IMG/VR virus record: IMGVR_UViG_3300006919_000305
Location: 1-28,345 of that record
Source: a virus
Direction: 5' to 3' (one strand)
Length of the DNA: 28,345 nucleotides
In this document: piece by piece, positions 12,954-20,480 of the stretch
Layout: each line of letters begins with the position of its first letter
How positions within the stretch are numbered: the first letter of the stretch is position 1
Position numbers and translations under genes: made by a program
Notes under the pieces: generated by a model
The model's database searches: none
What the model was told of the DNA's origin: nothing
What the model saw: the letters and a program-made list of their open reading frames with translations, nothing else

Positions 12954-14002
12954 TATTCACTTGCCTCCGTATATAATTCTTTTGCAAATTGTTTTAGTTT
13001 ACCCTTATCTAAGTCTGTATCAATCTGTTCAATATAGTTACCTAAAAATGTTAATGTGTCTTCTCCTTGATCTAATATGTTTTCACTAACCGTTGCTGTA
13101 ATGTCTGAACCACTATCTTCAATAACATTTAATTCGTGTACATTAATTTCATTATGAAACCTATGTATTAAATCATCAAACATATCACTATCTGATCTAT
13201 TTGTAACAAATAGTTTAACAAAACAATTATTATAAGAACTTATATCCACTTTTCTATAGTCTTCAAACTTATCATTATACATAAACTTTTTGTGTATTTT
13301 TAATGGATTTGATACTCTTTCTAATTCTCTAGTATCTGTATCAAATATGTGAAATCCTTTAGGACAATTAAAATCAGACCAAGTAATTTCGTATTGTGTA
13401 CCCAAATAATAGATATGTCCATCATCTGATTTTTTATGAAAGTGACCAGATAATACTTTTTCAAATCTTTTAAATTGTTTATTTTCTAAACCGTGTTGAT
13501 TAAATACTCCTTTGTGCATTTCAAAACCTTGTATCTCTAAATGTCCCATACATATTTGAGCTGTTGTGGAATCTATAGCGTGTATCGAATCATCATAGTT
13601 ATCATCACAAATCCAAGGCAATAATAAAATATCTAAACCATCAAAGTTTACTGTTTCAGCATTTGTGTATATTTTAACGTTATTTGGTGTTCTTAAATTT
13701 TGTAAAGCATTAACTTCATTCGTGTTTTTATAATATGTGTCGTGGTTACCAATAATAATATGTGTATCTATACCCATTTCTTCTATTGGTTTCCAAAATG
13801 TCTTTTGATAATTATATGCTGTGTTATGATTAATAAATTTTCTTCTATCAACCACATCACCTAAGTGTATTAGGTTTTTAATATTATTTTCTTTTAAATA
13901 TGGAAAAAACTGTTCGTTGTAAAACTTATTAAAGTATTTTGTAAAAGCAGGTGAGTCATTTCTGGCACCCCAATGTGTATCATTCAATAATGCTATTTTC
14001 AT
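12953..14002 (-). CDS. 47: Recombination nuclease subunit gp47 (SbcD/Mre11-like)
   Basis: The 349-aa calcineurin-like phosphoesterase shows the metal-binding series in order: D8-x-H10 (NDTHWG), GDVVDRR (49-54), GNHD (85-88), and the later MGHLEIQ and SGHFHKK motifs. It is the nuclease half of the gp46/gp47 end-resection complex. Length matches T4 gp47 (339 aa). It overlaps the halogenase stop by four bases upstream and the oxygenase start by one base downstream. All catalytic positions are intact. Confidence 0.96.
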   Translation of the reverse strand: MKIALLNDTHWGARNDSPAFTKYFNKFYNEQFFPYLKENNIKNLIHLGDVVDRRKFINHNTAYNYQKTFWKPIEEMGIDTHIIIGNHDTYYKNTNEVNALQNLRTPNNVKIYTNAETVNFDGLDILLLPWICDDNYDDSIHAIDSTTAQICMGHLEIQGFEMHKGVFNQHGLENKQFKRFEKVLSGHFHKKSDDGHIYYLGTQYEITWSDFNCPKGFHIFDTDTRELERVSNPLKIHKKFMYNDKFEDYRKVDISSYNNCFVKLFVTNRSDSDMFDDLIHRFHNEINVHELNVIEDSGSDITATVSENILDQGEDTLTFLGNYIEQIDTDLDKGKLKQFAKELYTEASE

Positions 14003-15453
14003 AATATACCTCGTACTTTATTTAGATACTCTTTATGACCTATTCTCGGTTGATTGTAATATTGAAATTGTGAATTAATTATACTTTCAATATGATTTCT
14101 AAGTGTTTCTGAATAACTTAAATATTCTTTTTTAATTTTATCTATATCAAACATATTTAAACCATACATAACATTAATCCAATTTGCCGGTCTAAAAATA
14201 TGATAATTAGTATCTGTAAAATCCTCTTGTATTGGCAGTCTGTGTTTCCAACGATCAAACTTTTCTTTTAAACTATCTGGCATATCAACTCTTTTAACTG
14301 ATTTCCAAAATGATGTATCTTCTCTATCTACCATATAATGTATAAAAATAAAATCTCTAATATTTTCCATAATACTTGATGTCTTTTTATTATAATCTTC
14401 TATATCTTTTTGACTATAATTTTCTAAGTAGTGCATTAACAAAAACACTTGATTGATAGATACACTTATTGTTGAAGCTTCCATAGGTTCTACAAAACTT
14501 GAACTTAATCCAACAGCTACACAGTTTTTTATCCAAGATTCTTTTAAACAACCAGGTTCAAATTTTACATTTTTTGCAATATTAATACTTTTACCTAGTT
14601 TTTCTTCTACTTCTTTTTGTGCCTCTTCAACATTCATATAATCATTATCATATACGTAACCATTACCCCAACGACCAAATACAGGACTATTCCACATCCA
14701 TCCTGATTTCATACCTGTAATACCTGTGTATAATGGATAATCATCTGTATCATTTGTAGGAAAAGCAATTGCTTCATTCATTTTTAAATAATCTCTATAT
14801 GATTGCCATTCTGCACCTAATTTTTTTATTAACAACTTTCCAAAACCAGTACAATCAATATAAAAGTCATAGTGATAATTATCTTTATCACCTGCTAATG
14901 ATTCTAAACCACCGTTTGAATTGAAAACAACATTGTTTATATCATCTGTAATTATTTTTATATTTCTTTTTTCACATAACTCCGTTAAGAAGTCATTTAA
15001 TTTAAATGTATTAAAATGAAATTGATTTGTAGGACACTCATCATTATCTAAAAAAGATTTTAAGATATTATTATCTAAAACAGATTTGTCTATAGTTTTA
15101 TATTGACTATCTCCTTTTGATAAATGATAAGCGTAACCAGCGTGATATTGAGATATTAAACTCATCTCAGATAAAGGCACAGTTGTGTTATGGTAATAAT
15201 CTTCTTTGTTGAAATTAGAAAATTTTACAGCATATTTAATTGTGGCGTCTGCTTTCTTAATAACTTCTTTATAAGAAATGCCACAATAATCCATAAAGGA
15301 CTTCCAATGTTCAGTAGCTGCTTCACCAACTCCTAATATACCAACCTTTTCAGATTTAACAATAGTAACTTCCTTTTCAGGAAATCTTTGTTTAAGTATA
15401 AGAGCAGCTATGAGGCCTGTTGTACCTCCACCTACAACCAAAATGTTTTTCAT
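13999..15453 (-). CDS. Flavin-dependent tryptophan halogenase-like protein
   Basis: The 484-aa protein matches the PF04820 family (PrnA/RebH type), which uses FADH2, chloride or bromide and O2 to halogenate an indole ring. An FAD-binding GGGTTG lies at 8-13 and GILGVGEA at 38-45. The catalytic-type lysine is K73 in TIKYAVKF, and a tryptophan motif WMWNSP is at 251-256. SSSFVEPMEAS (317-327) carries the equivalent of the active-site Glu (E321). The motif is normally WxWxIP; here Ile is Ser. It lies between gp55 and gp47 in one unit. Related genes occur in marine T4-like phages, but the substrate, possibly a peptide or protein Trp, is unknown. It needs a host flavin reductase. Confidence 0.88.
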   Translation of the reverse strand: MKNILVVGGGTTGLIAALILKQRFPEKEVTIVKSEKVGILGVGEAATEHWKSFMDYCGISYKEVIKKADATIKYAVKFSNFNKEDYYHNTTVPLSEMSLISQYHAGYAYHLSKGDSQYKTIDKSVLDNNILKSFLDNDECPTNQFHFNTFKLNDFLTELCEKRNIKIITDDINNVVFNSNGGLESLAGDKDNYHYDFYIDCTGFGKLLIKKLGAEWQSYRDYLKMNEAIAFPTNDTDDYPLYTGITGMKSGWMWNSPVFGRWGNGYVYDNDYMNVEEAQKEVEEKLGKSINIAKNVKFEPGCLKESWIKNCVAVGLSSSFVEPMEASTISVSINQVFLLMHYLENYSQKDIEDYNKKTSSIMENIRDFIFIHYMVDREDTSFWKSVKRVDMPDSLKEKFDRWKHRLPIQEDFTDTNYHIFRPANWINVMYGLNMFDIDKIKKEYLSYSETLRNHIESIINSQFQYYNQPRIGHKEYLNKVRGIL

Positions 15454-15455
15454 AA

Positions 15456-15998
15456 TTAACCTAGTGAGTAGTATTCAACTTTTTTTGTTCTTTTAACTTT
15501 TTTCTTTTTTGGTTTCTTTTCTTTATCCTCTTCCATAGGAAGATTCTTTTTTAGAAACTCTGTAAATTGATTTTTAAATTCTCTATCTTCTCCAGGTTGT
15601 AATGAAATATCATCAAAGTTTGCTTCTGCTAAGATTTTGTGTTTAATGGTTACCTGTTTTTTCTCTTTTTGTATTCTTCTAATAAATGCGTAATAGATGA
15701 TTTGTGTAAAATAAGCAAATGGATTATTTGATTTATCAGGATCAAAGTTATCCAAGTATTGTAAACAATTCTCTATACCATCACTAATCATATCATCTCT
15801 AAAAGTATAGTTTATAAAGTTAGGTCTGTATGATAGATGATTCGCAATTTTCAAAAAACATTCACCAATATAATCAGTAACAGGAGGTTTTTCTAGTTTA
15901 AGTCTTTTGGCTTTCTTAATTGATTTTTTATACTCAATCATAGCCAACAAAAACTCTTTATTACTTACATAATGTTCTTTTTTTTGTTTATTATTCAT
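15456..15998 (-). CDS. 55: Late transcription sigma factor gp55
   Basis: The 180-aa protein has a sigma-2-like core: YIGECFLKIANHLSYRPNF, then MISDGIENCLQYLDNFDP and PFAYFTQIIYYAFIRRIQKE. This is the signature of T4-like gp55, which directs host RNA polymerase to TATAAATA promoters. The C-terminus is a Lys-rich segment ending EYYSLG, where T4 gp55 has its clamp-contact tail. It heads a unit with halogenase, gp47 and gp46. The promoter at 16006-16034 ends 7 nt before the ATG, so translation would begin at the very 5' end of the mRNA. The late boxes in this window are its expected targets. Confidence 0.94.
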   Translation of the reverse strand: MNNKQKKEHYVSNKEFLLAMIEYKKSIKKAKRLKLEKPPVTDYIGECFLKIANHLSYRPNFINYTFRDDMISDGIENCLQYLDNFDPDKSNNPFAYFTQIIYYAFIRRIQKEKKQVTIKHKILAEANFDDISLQPGEDREFKNQFTEFLKKNLPMEEDKEKKPKKKKVKRTKKVEYYSLG

Positions 15999-16005
15999 AA
16001 TATAT

Positions 16006-16034
16006 AATATACTCTATAATGTTGTTTTTGTCAA
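16006..16034 (-). promoter_or_regulatory. Sigma70-type promoter placing +1 at the gp55 ATG
   Basis: TTGACA (16029-16034, perfect), a 17-nt spacer and TATATT (16006-16011) on the minus strand. Seven bases lie between the -10 and the ATG at 15998, leaving no room for a Shine-Dalgarno. This is the strongest promoter match in the window. Confidence 0.82.
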
Positions 16035-16053
16035 GCTTCCAGGAATGCTTGAC
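16030..16053. repeat. Inverted repeat joining two facing-away -35 boxes
   Basis: GTCAAGC (16030-16036) and GCTTGAC (16047-16053) form a perfect 7-bp inverted repeat around TTCCAGGAAT. Each arm supplies the TTGAC of a -35, one per strand, giving a symmetric divergent promoter region. It could also bind a dimeric regulator. Confidence 0.55.
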
Positions 16054-16076
16054 TTTTGGCAATTTCTATGTATAAT
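16049..16076 (+). promoter_or_regulatory. Possible plus-strand promoter, antisense to the 138-aa gene
   Basis: TTGACT (16049-16054), a 16-nt spacer and a perfect TATAAT (16071-16076) on the plus strand. No plus-strand gene follows, so any transcript would run antisense into 16112-16528 and towards UvsW. Good boxes but no known target. Confidence 0.4.
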
Positions 16077-16111
16077 AGAGCGTGTAGCGGGTTGATAGAG
16101 AATACTCCAGC

Positions 16112-16528
16112 TTAGTGATAGGTCTTATCATCTTCTTCTTCATCTCTAAATTCGTCCCATAATTCATTAAACTTCTTATTTTCTTCATCAGATAATTCTT
16201 GTTTATCGTAGGGGGTGTTGTCAGGTTTTTGTTGTATTCTATCATAATTTTTAGCAATGTTTAAATAACTCTTTTGCATTTCATTGGTGGCATTTGTTAT
16301 ACTCATTATCTTATCTTTAGGAATAGTAACAATTACATCATTTGTATATCCTGCCCATTTGATTAAGGCAATATAATCTTTAAAACCTTTTGTGGTGAAT
16401 TGTGATACATATTTTATTTGTAATGGTTTTTCTAACCTCAGTAACGGCGATTTATCACCAAGTTGTTCTTTAGCGAACTTGGTTACTAAATCATCTCCGT
16501 TTATAAGTTTAACTATTTTTGTTTCCAT
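16112..16528 (-). CDS. Conserved hypothetical protein (138 aa), small beta-barrel-like
   Basis: I do not know its function. The N-terminal half (METKIVKLINGDDLVTKF... LEKPLQIKYV... DYIALIKWAGYTNDVIVTIP) looks like a string of beta strands similar in rhythm to LSm/SH3-like barrels. The next part is helical (NATNEMQKSYLNIAKNYD), and the C-terminus is very acidic (about residues 113-136). It starts 20 bases inside the end of UvsW and is the last gene of the UvsY unit. An RNA- or protein-binding role is plausible from the fold impression only. Proteins of this look are frequent in marine T4-like phages. Confidence 0.72.
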   Translation of the reverse strand: METKIVKLINGDDLVTKFAKEQLGDKSPLLRLEKPLQIKYVSQFTTKGFKDYIALIKWAGYTNDVIVTIPKDKIMSITNATNEMQKSYLNIAKNYDRIQQKPDNTPYDKQELSDEENKKFNELWDEFRDEEEDDKTYH

Positions 16529-18005
16529 TTAAATTAACGTTATGTATTTCGTAATTAAAGTTTTCTTCATTGTAAATATTTATTCTTTCTCTAAAGTGTG
16601 CCAACGTATAGTTTTCTTTTTCGTTATATGTTAAGTCATCTGCAATATCATATAAAGTAGCTGCTGAATTATTATCTTTTAATCTTAGACCACGACCAAT
16701 AGATTGTAAGTTTCTTATCCTGGATTTACTAGGAGAAGCAAAAATAATGTTATGCAAATTCCTAATATTAATTCCGGTTGAAAAAGTGCCGTACGAAGCA
16801 ACAATAACGGCATTATCAGATTTTTCAGTGAGGTCTCTAATTGTTTCCCTTTGTTCCGTGTCCACGCCACCATAGACATAAAAGACCTGTTTATCAGTTG
16901 CTTTATCTTTGATAGATTCATAAAGATCCTTTCCGTGTTTTTCTACGTATTGAAATAAACATAATGTATTCCCTTGTAAGTTTGATGCTAAGTTTCTAAT
17001 ATACTTATTACGCTTTTCATTTGATACCAAAAAGTCCATTTCTTCCTGATAGTTTTTATCTTTTAAAAATTGCCTACTATATTGGTCGTGTTCTAATATC
17101 AAACAAACAATTTTTAAATCTGCTAATTGTTTTTTTTCTTGTAATTCACTTGTAGATACAACTTTATTAACTGTACCAAATAATCCTTCTAAAACTAATT
17201 TGTGTGTTTTTGTACCATCTAAAGTACCTGTTAAACCTATTCTATATTTACATTGATCTAATTTAGTCAAAATTTTAGTAAGTGATACTGCCTTAAATAA
17301 ATGTGCTTCGTCACCTATTACCATACCATAATCTTTAAACCATTTCTTAGGTAAATTGTAAACTGATTGCCAAGTTGTTATTACAACTCTTTTATTTGTT
17401 TCTTTTGCGTGTCCTTGATATATTCTATGTACATTTCTTTCACTATTATAACCATAATCTTTAAAATCTTTAAACAGTTGTTCTACTAAAGATGTTGTAG
17501 GAACTATAATTAATATTTTATTATTTTTCTTTTCTTTTAATCTTAATAAATTATATATTAACATTAAGTATATTATTAAAGATTTACCAGACGCTGTTGG
17601 AGATAATAATAGACATCTACTCTTTACGATAGAGTGTATAAATGCCTCTCTTTGATAATCTCTAATTTGTATTTTTGGAATTTTTAATGCTTTAAGAAAT
17701 CTATCTATTTCTTTATCATCTACAGTTTTATCTTTTATTTTAGTACCATCAACAATCTGAATGTTATTGTCTTCGCACCACTTAACTATGTAAGGATATA
17801 AACCAGCATATATCTGGCCATTTGCATATGAAAATAATCTTATTTTCCCGTCCCATACTCTATTACGGAACTGAGGCATAAATTTAAAACCTGGAACTTC
17901 AAACGTAAAGTATTCTGATAATTCTCTACGAATATCAGCATCAGCTTCTATCTTTAAATAGACCTCATCTTTTTTGTCAATAATAATATATTTTGTCAGT
18001 GTCAT
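16509..18005 (-). CDS. uvsW: DNA/RNA helicase UvsW
   Basis: The 498-aa SF2 helicase has Walker A SPTASGKS (135-142), Walker B DEAH (232-235), motif III-like LTGTLDG (258-264), and motif VI QSIGRGLRLK in the C-terminal RecA lobe. The N-terminal 110 residues form the UvsW-specific substrate-grip domain. In T4 UvsW reverses forks, branch-migrates recombination intermediates and clears R-loops, shutting off origin initiation late. Length matches T4 UvsW (about 500 aa). It is in one unit with UvsY as is usual in marine T4-like phages, but three oxygenase genes separate them. A short 26-nt gap with AATAAATA precedes its ATG; this is not an exact late box. Confidence 0.95.
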   Translation of the reverse strand: MTLTKYIIIDKKDEVYLKIEADADIRRELSEYFTFEVPGFKFMPQFRNRVWDGKIRLFSYANGQIYAGLYPYIVKWCEDNNIQIVDGTKIKDKTVDDKEIDRFLKALKIPKIQIRDYQREAFIHSIVKSRCLLLSPTASGKSLIIYLMLIYNLLRLKEKKNNKILIIVPTTSLVEQLFKDFKDYGYNSERNVHRIYQGHAKETNKRVVITTWQSVYNLPKKWFKDYGMVIGDEAHLFKAVSLTKILTKLDQCKYRIGLTGTLDGTKTHKLVLEGLFGTVNKVVSTSELQEKKQLADLKIVCLILEHDQYSRQFLKDKNYQEEMDFLVSNEKRNKYIRNLASNLQGNTLCLFQYVEKHGKDLYESIKDKATDKQVFYVYGGVDTEQRETIRDLTEKSDNAVIVASYGTFSTGINIRNLHNIIFASPSKSRIRNLQSIGRGLRLKDNNSAATLYDIADDLTYNEKENYTLAHFRERINIYNEENFNYEIHNVNLNGNKNS

Positions 18006-18031
18006 AATAAACCAATCTTATATACTATTTA

Positions 18032-18685
18032 TTAGTCGTTATTTGGTCTATATTTGGTGGGAAGACCTAGGTAAAATCTTTCATCATATTTTTTTTCATT
18101 GACACCATCATCTTCATTGTAATGTAAAAATACTTGTGCGTGATTTAAACCTTTTAATGGTTCTCTCCAATGTATAACATCACAACCTCTATAAATTATA
18201 GCTTCACCTGGTAACATATAAATGGGAACATCTTTACCATTTTTATCTAAAACAAACATTGGCCAATTATAACTTTCACCATTCTGTATATTTTCATTAT
18301 TATAACCTAAACATAATGTCATAGAAAAATCACAAGACTTTCTATCTTTGTGTCTAATTAATTCCGATTCAAAAGTATATAATCTATGATATGAATAAGT
18401 AGGTACTAATTTTTTACCTATTAATTTACCAACTTCAGGCATAATTAATTTTAATAAAGTATCACAGATAGGGTCACCGTATTTACTGTAATCACCTGGA
18501 GCTTGTGCGTCTTCAAATGTTCCGTGATATTCTCCCTCATATTCTAAATCATTATTTTCTAATAAACACAATCTGGTTGCTTGATCTTTAATATGCTCAT
18601 ATAATAAAATACAAACATTTTTATCTATGATATTGTTTATTTTTAAATATTTATTTTCTTCAAAAAATTTAATTGAATCGCTCAT
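18032..18685 (-). CDS. 2OG-Fe(II) oxygenase-like protein (HxD subgroup, 217 aa)
   Basis: The protein has the metal motif H112-K-D114 (LIRHKDRKSCDFSMTLCLG), a PGEAIIYRG turn and distal H172 (DVIHWREP), followed by HAQVFLHYN. The usual 2OG-binding Arg after the distal His is replaced by an HAQ stretch, so this is a separate subgroup, and co-substrate binding may rely on another residue. Its ATG overlaps the stop of the next oxygenase gene upstream by four bases. The combination of HxD, HWREP and QVFLHY is one I associate with marine phage oxygenases of unknown substrate. Confidence 0.8.
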   Translation of the reverse strand: MSDSIKFFEENKYLKINNIIDKNVCILLYEHIKDQATRLCLLENNDLEYEGEYHGTFEDAQAPGDYSKYGDPICDTLLKLIMPEVGKLIGKKLVPTYSYHRLYTFESELIRHKDRKSCDFSMTLCLGYNNENIQNGESYNWPMFVLDKNGKDVPIYMLPGEAIIYRGCDVIHWREPLKGLNHAQVFLHYNEDDGVNEKKYDERFYLGLPTKYRPNND

Positions 18686-19428
18686 TTAAAAGGTGCTCCT
18701 AAACTCCATAAAACTAGTGAATATCTAGTTCCTCTTGTTACTGGTGTTACACAATGATATTGAAAAGAAGGAAATACTATTACTGATCCTTGTACTCTTG
18801 CTTGTGTAACCTCTGAAAATCTTTCGTGTGAATGTGGACCAAAGTCAAACTTTAAATTACCACCATCATAATCTTCGCCAGGATTTAAATTTATAGTAAC
18901 ACTTAATTTTCTAATTCTGTTTATGTAATTTTTATTCATAGTAAACCCTTCTTGTAGTTTACTTTCTTCTTGTCCGTGTAATCCAGGTATTAGTCTTTTA
19001 TATCTGGCGTGCCAATCAGTAGCACCATCATTATGCCAACCATAAAATCCTGTGTTTTCATATTTTGTAAATTGAAAATCTTCCGAAGCTTCTAAAGTAT
19101 AATGCCATCCAGCATTTTTATTAGCTTTGTGTACAAAAGGCATAACTAAATCATACAACCAAGGTTCATTTAACCAAACAACTTCACTATCTCTAATATA
19201 TGTTTTTTCTGTATCTAAACCTTCAACTTGCATTTCTTCAACCGTTTTATCGGTTTGAGGAACTGTTTTGTCATCACTTTTTTCAATGTGACCTCTAGTT
19301 ATAGCTCTTGTAGAATTGCCTTGTGCTATCTGTTCATTTATTTTTTGATTACCAATAGAAATTATCTTATGGCAATCTTCGGCGTCTAAAGCACCTTCAA
19401 ATACCCAATATGGTTCTTTAACTAACAT
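18682..19428 (-). CDS. Prolyl 4-hydroxylase-like 2OG-Fe(II) oxygenase (248 aa)
   Basis: A P4Hc-type domain is visible: FQFTKYENTGFYGWHNDG with ligands H132 and D134, then LSVTINLNPGEDYDGGNLKF, VIVFPSFQYHCVTPV with distal H225, and GTRYSLVLW with R235. The last residues are LGAPFK, nearly the same as LGPTFK in the neighbouring oxygenase at 19446-20003, which indicates tandem duplication. It differs by an insert (about 137-168) and a longer N-terminal half. All active-site residues are present. The family hydroxylates prolines or other residues in proteins; the phage target is unknown. Confidence 0.88.
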   Translation of the reverse strand: MLVKEPYWVFEGALDAEDCHKIISIGNQKINEQIAQGNSTRAITRGHIEKSDDKTVPQTDKTVEEMQVEGLDTEKTYIRDSEVVWLNEPWLYDLVMPFVHKANKNAGWHYTLEASEDFQFTKYENTGFYGWHNDGATDWHARYKRLIPGLHGQEESKLQEGFTMNKNYINRIRKLSVTINLNPGEDYDGGNLKFDFGPHSHERFSEVTQARVQGSVIVFPSFQYHCVTPVTRGTRYSLVLWSLGAPFK

Positions 19429-19445
19429 AAATTTTATTTATCCTC

Positions 19446-20003
19446 TTATTTAAATGTCGGACCGAGTGTCCAACCCACTAAAACCTTTCTAACACCTGAA
19501 GTAACAGGATGTACTTTATGCCATATGAAAGACGGAAAGGATATTACCGTACCTAACACTAAATCATTTAGTATAATATTTTTATCTAATTTTTTAGGTG
19601 TAGGTGTGCATAGTTCAAACTCACCACCTTCATAATCTTCATTTAAATTTATTGTGAAACTAATTTTTCTTATTTTACCATCATCATAGGGTTTTGTATG
19701 TGAATCTATATGCCAATCATAATGGTCATTTATTCCATAGATTGAATATTGTAAAGGTTCTAATTTATCTATTTTAAAATTCCAATTAGTTCTTCTATTA
19801 TGTTGTTCAATTGTCTTTAGAATTTTATTATTTAAAACTTTGTTGTCTTTAATCCAACTTACCTTACCACTTCTATTTGCATTATTACCGTCTTGTATTC
19901 TTGCTTGATCTATTTTTAATTTTTCACCAATGTAAATAATATTATCACAAAACTCTTTATCAAAAGCTCCGATAGATATACAATGATTATTATCTAAGTA
20001 CAT
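19446..20003 (-). CDS. Prolyl 4-hydroxylase-like 2OG-Fe(II) oxygenase (185 aa)
   Basis: This is a compact P4Hc-type protein: YDWHIDSH with ligands H98 and D100, ISFTINLNEDYEGGEFEL, ISFPSFIWHKVHPV with distal H162, and VRKVLVGW with R172. It shares the order, spacing and C-terminus (LGPTFK) of the 248-aa oxygenase that follows it in the operon, so the two are paralogues. Its ATG overlaps the UvsY stop (TAATG), making it the second gene of the unit. The catalytic set looks complete. Confidence 0.88.
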   Translation of the reverse strand: MYLDNNHCISIGAFDKEFCDNIIYIGEKLKIDQARIQDGNNANRSGKVSWIKDNKVLNNKILKTIEQHNRRTNWNFKIDKLEPLQYSIYGINDHYDWHIDSHTKPYDDGKIRKISFTINLNEDYEGGEFELCTPTPKKLDKNIILNDLVLGTVISFPSFIWHKVHPVTSGVRKVLVGWTLGPTFK

Positions 20004-20431
20004 TAGATTGCTCCAGAGGTAAACTTTCTCCAGTCAATAGCGTTTTTAATTGTGAATGTTCTATTTGATATTTGTCTTAATGTTCTTTCTAAAAAATCTA
20101 TAACTGTTTCTAAGTATTTTACCTTTTGAATGGCCTTTTGTAATTCTTCATCTGAATCTAAATATTTGTCTAAGTCTGTTCTCATTATTTTTAGATCAAA
20201 TGGTTTTTCTTTATAAACTTCAGGACTAGATTTGCCTGTATAATATTCCCACTTATCTCTTTTTAAAACTGAAAGGTCTGTTTCAGCCTTTGTTAACATT
20301 AACTTAAATTTATTGAAATGTTTTAGATACTTATTGTGTAATTGAGGTGTCTTTAAAGATTCTATATCCAATTCAGTATCATTAATTTTTAAATCTTTAT
20401 CTGCTTCTTCTTGTAACTTTTCTATGTCCAT
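20003..20431 (-). CDS. uvsY: Recombination mediator UvsY
   Basis: The 142-aa, highly charged, mostly helical protein matches UvsY (T4: 137 aa) in length, position and sequence. A central HNKYLKHFNKFKLMLTKAE helix, KRDKWEYYTGK and the C-terminal LERTLRQISNRTF are visible. UvsY hexamers load UvsX recombinase onto gp32-covered single-stranded DNA. It is first in the unit, with TATAAT 20 nt upstream of the ATG and GGAG as ribosome site, giving a leader of about 13 nt. Confidence 0.92.
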   Translation of the reverse strand: MDIEKLQEEADKDLKINDTELDIESLKTPQLHNKYLKHFNKFKLMLTKAETDLSVLKRDKWEYYTGKSSPEVYKEKPFDLKIMRTDLDKYLDSDEELQKAIQKVKYLETVIDFLERTLRQISNRTFTIKNAIDWRKFTSGAI

Positions 20432-20451
20432 AATTTCTCCATAATATGCTT

Positions 20452-20480
20452 ATTATATCACACAAACTTAAAAAAATCAA
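20452..20480 (-). promoter_or_regulatory. Sigma70-type promoter for the UvsY unit
   Basis: TTGATT (20475-20480), a 17-nt spacer and perfect TATAAT (20452-20457) on the minus strand. The -35 falls in the loop of the hairpin at 20466-20490. Confidence 0.75.

Noticed and set aside
16066-16257. 63-codon minus-strand frame at the end of the 138-aa gene
   Set aside because: Shadow of the 138-aa reading frame extending into the promoter region; no motif or ribosome site.
18022-18029. AATAAATA before UvsW as a late promoter
   Set aside because: Not an exact late box and UvsW follows in the UvsY unit; not enough support.
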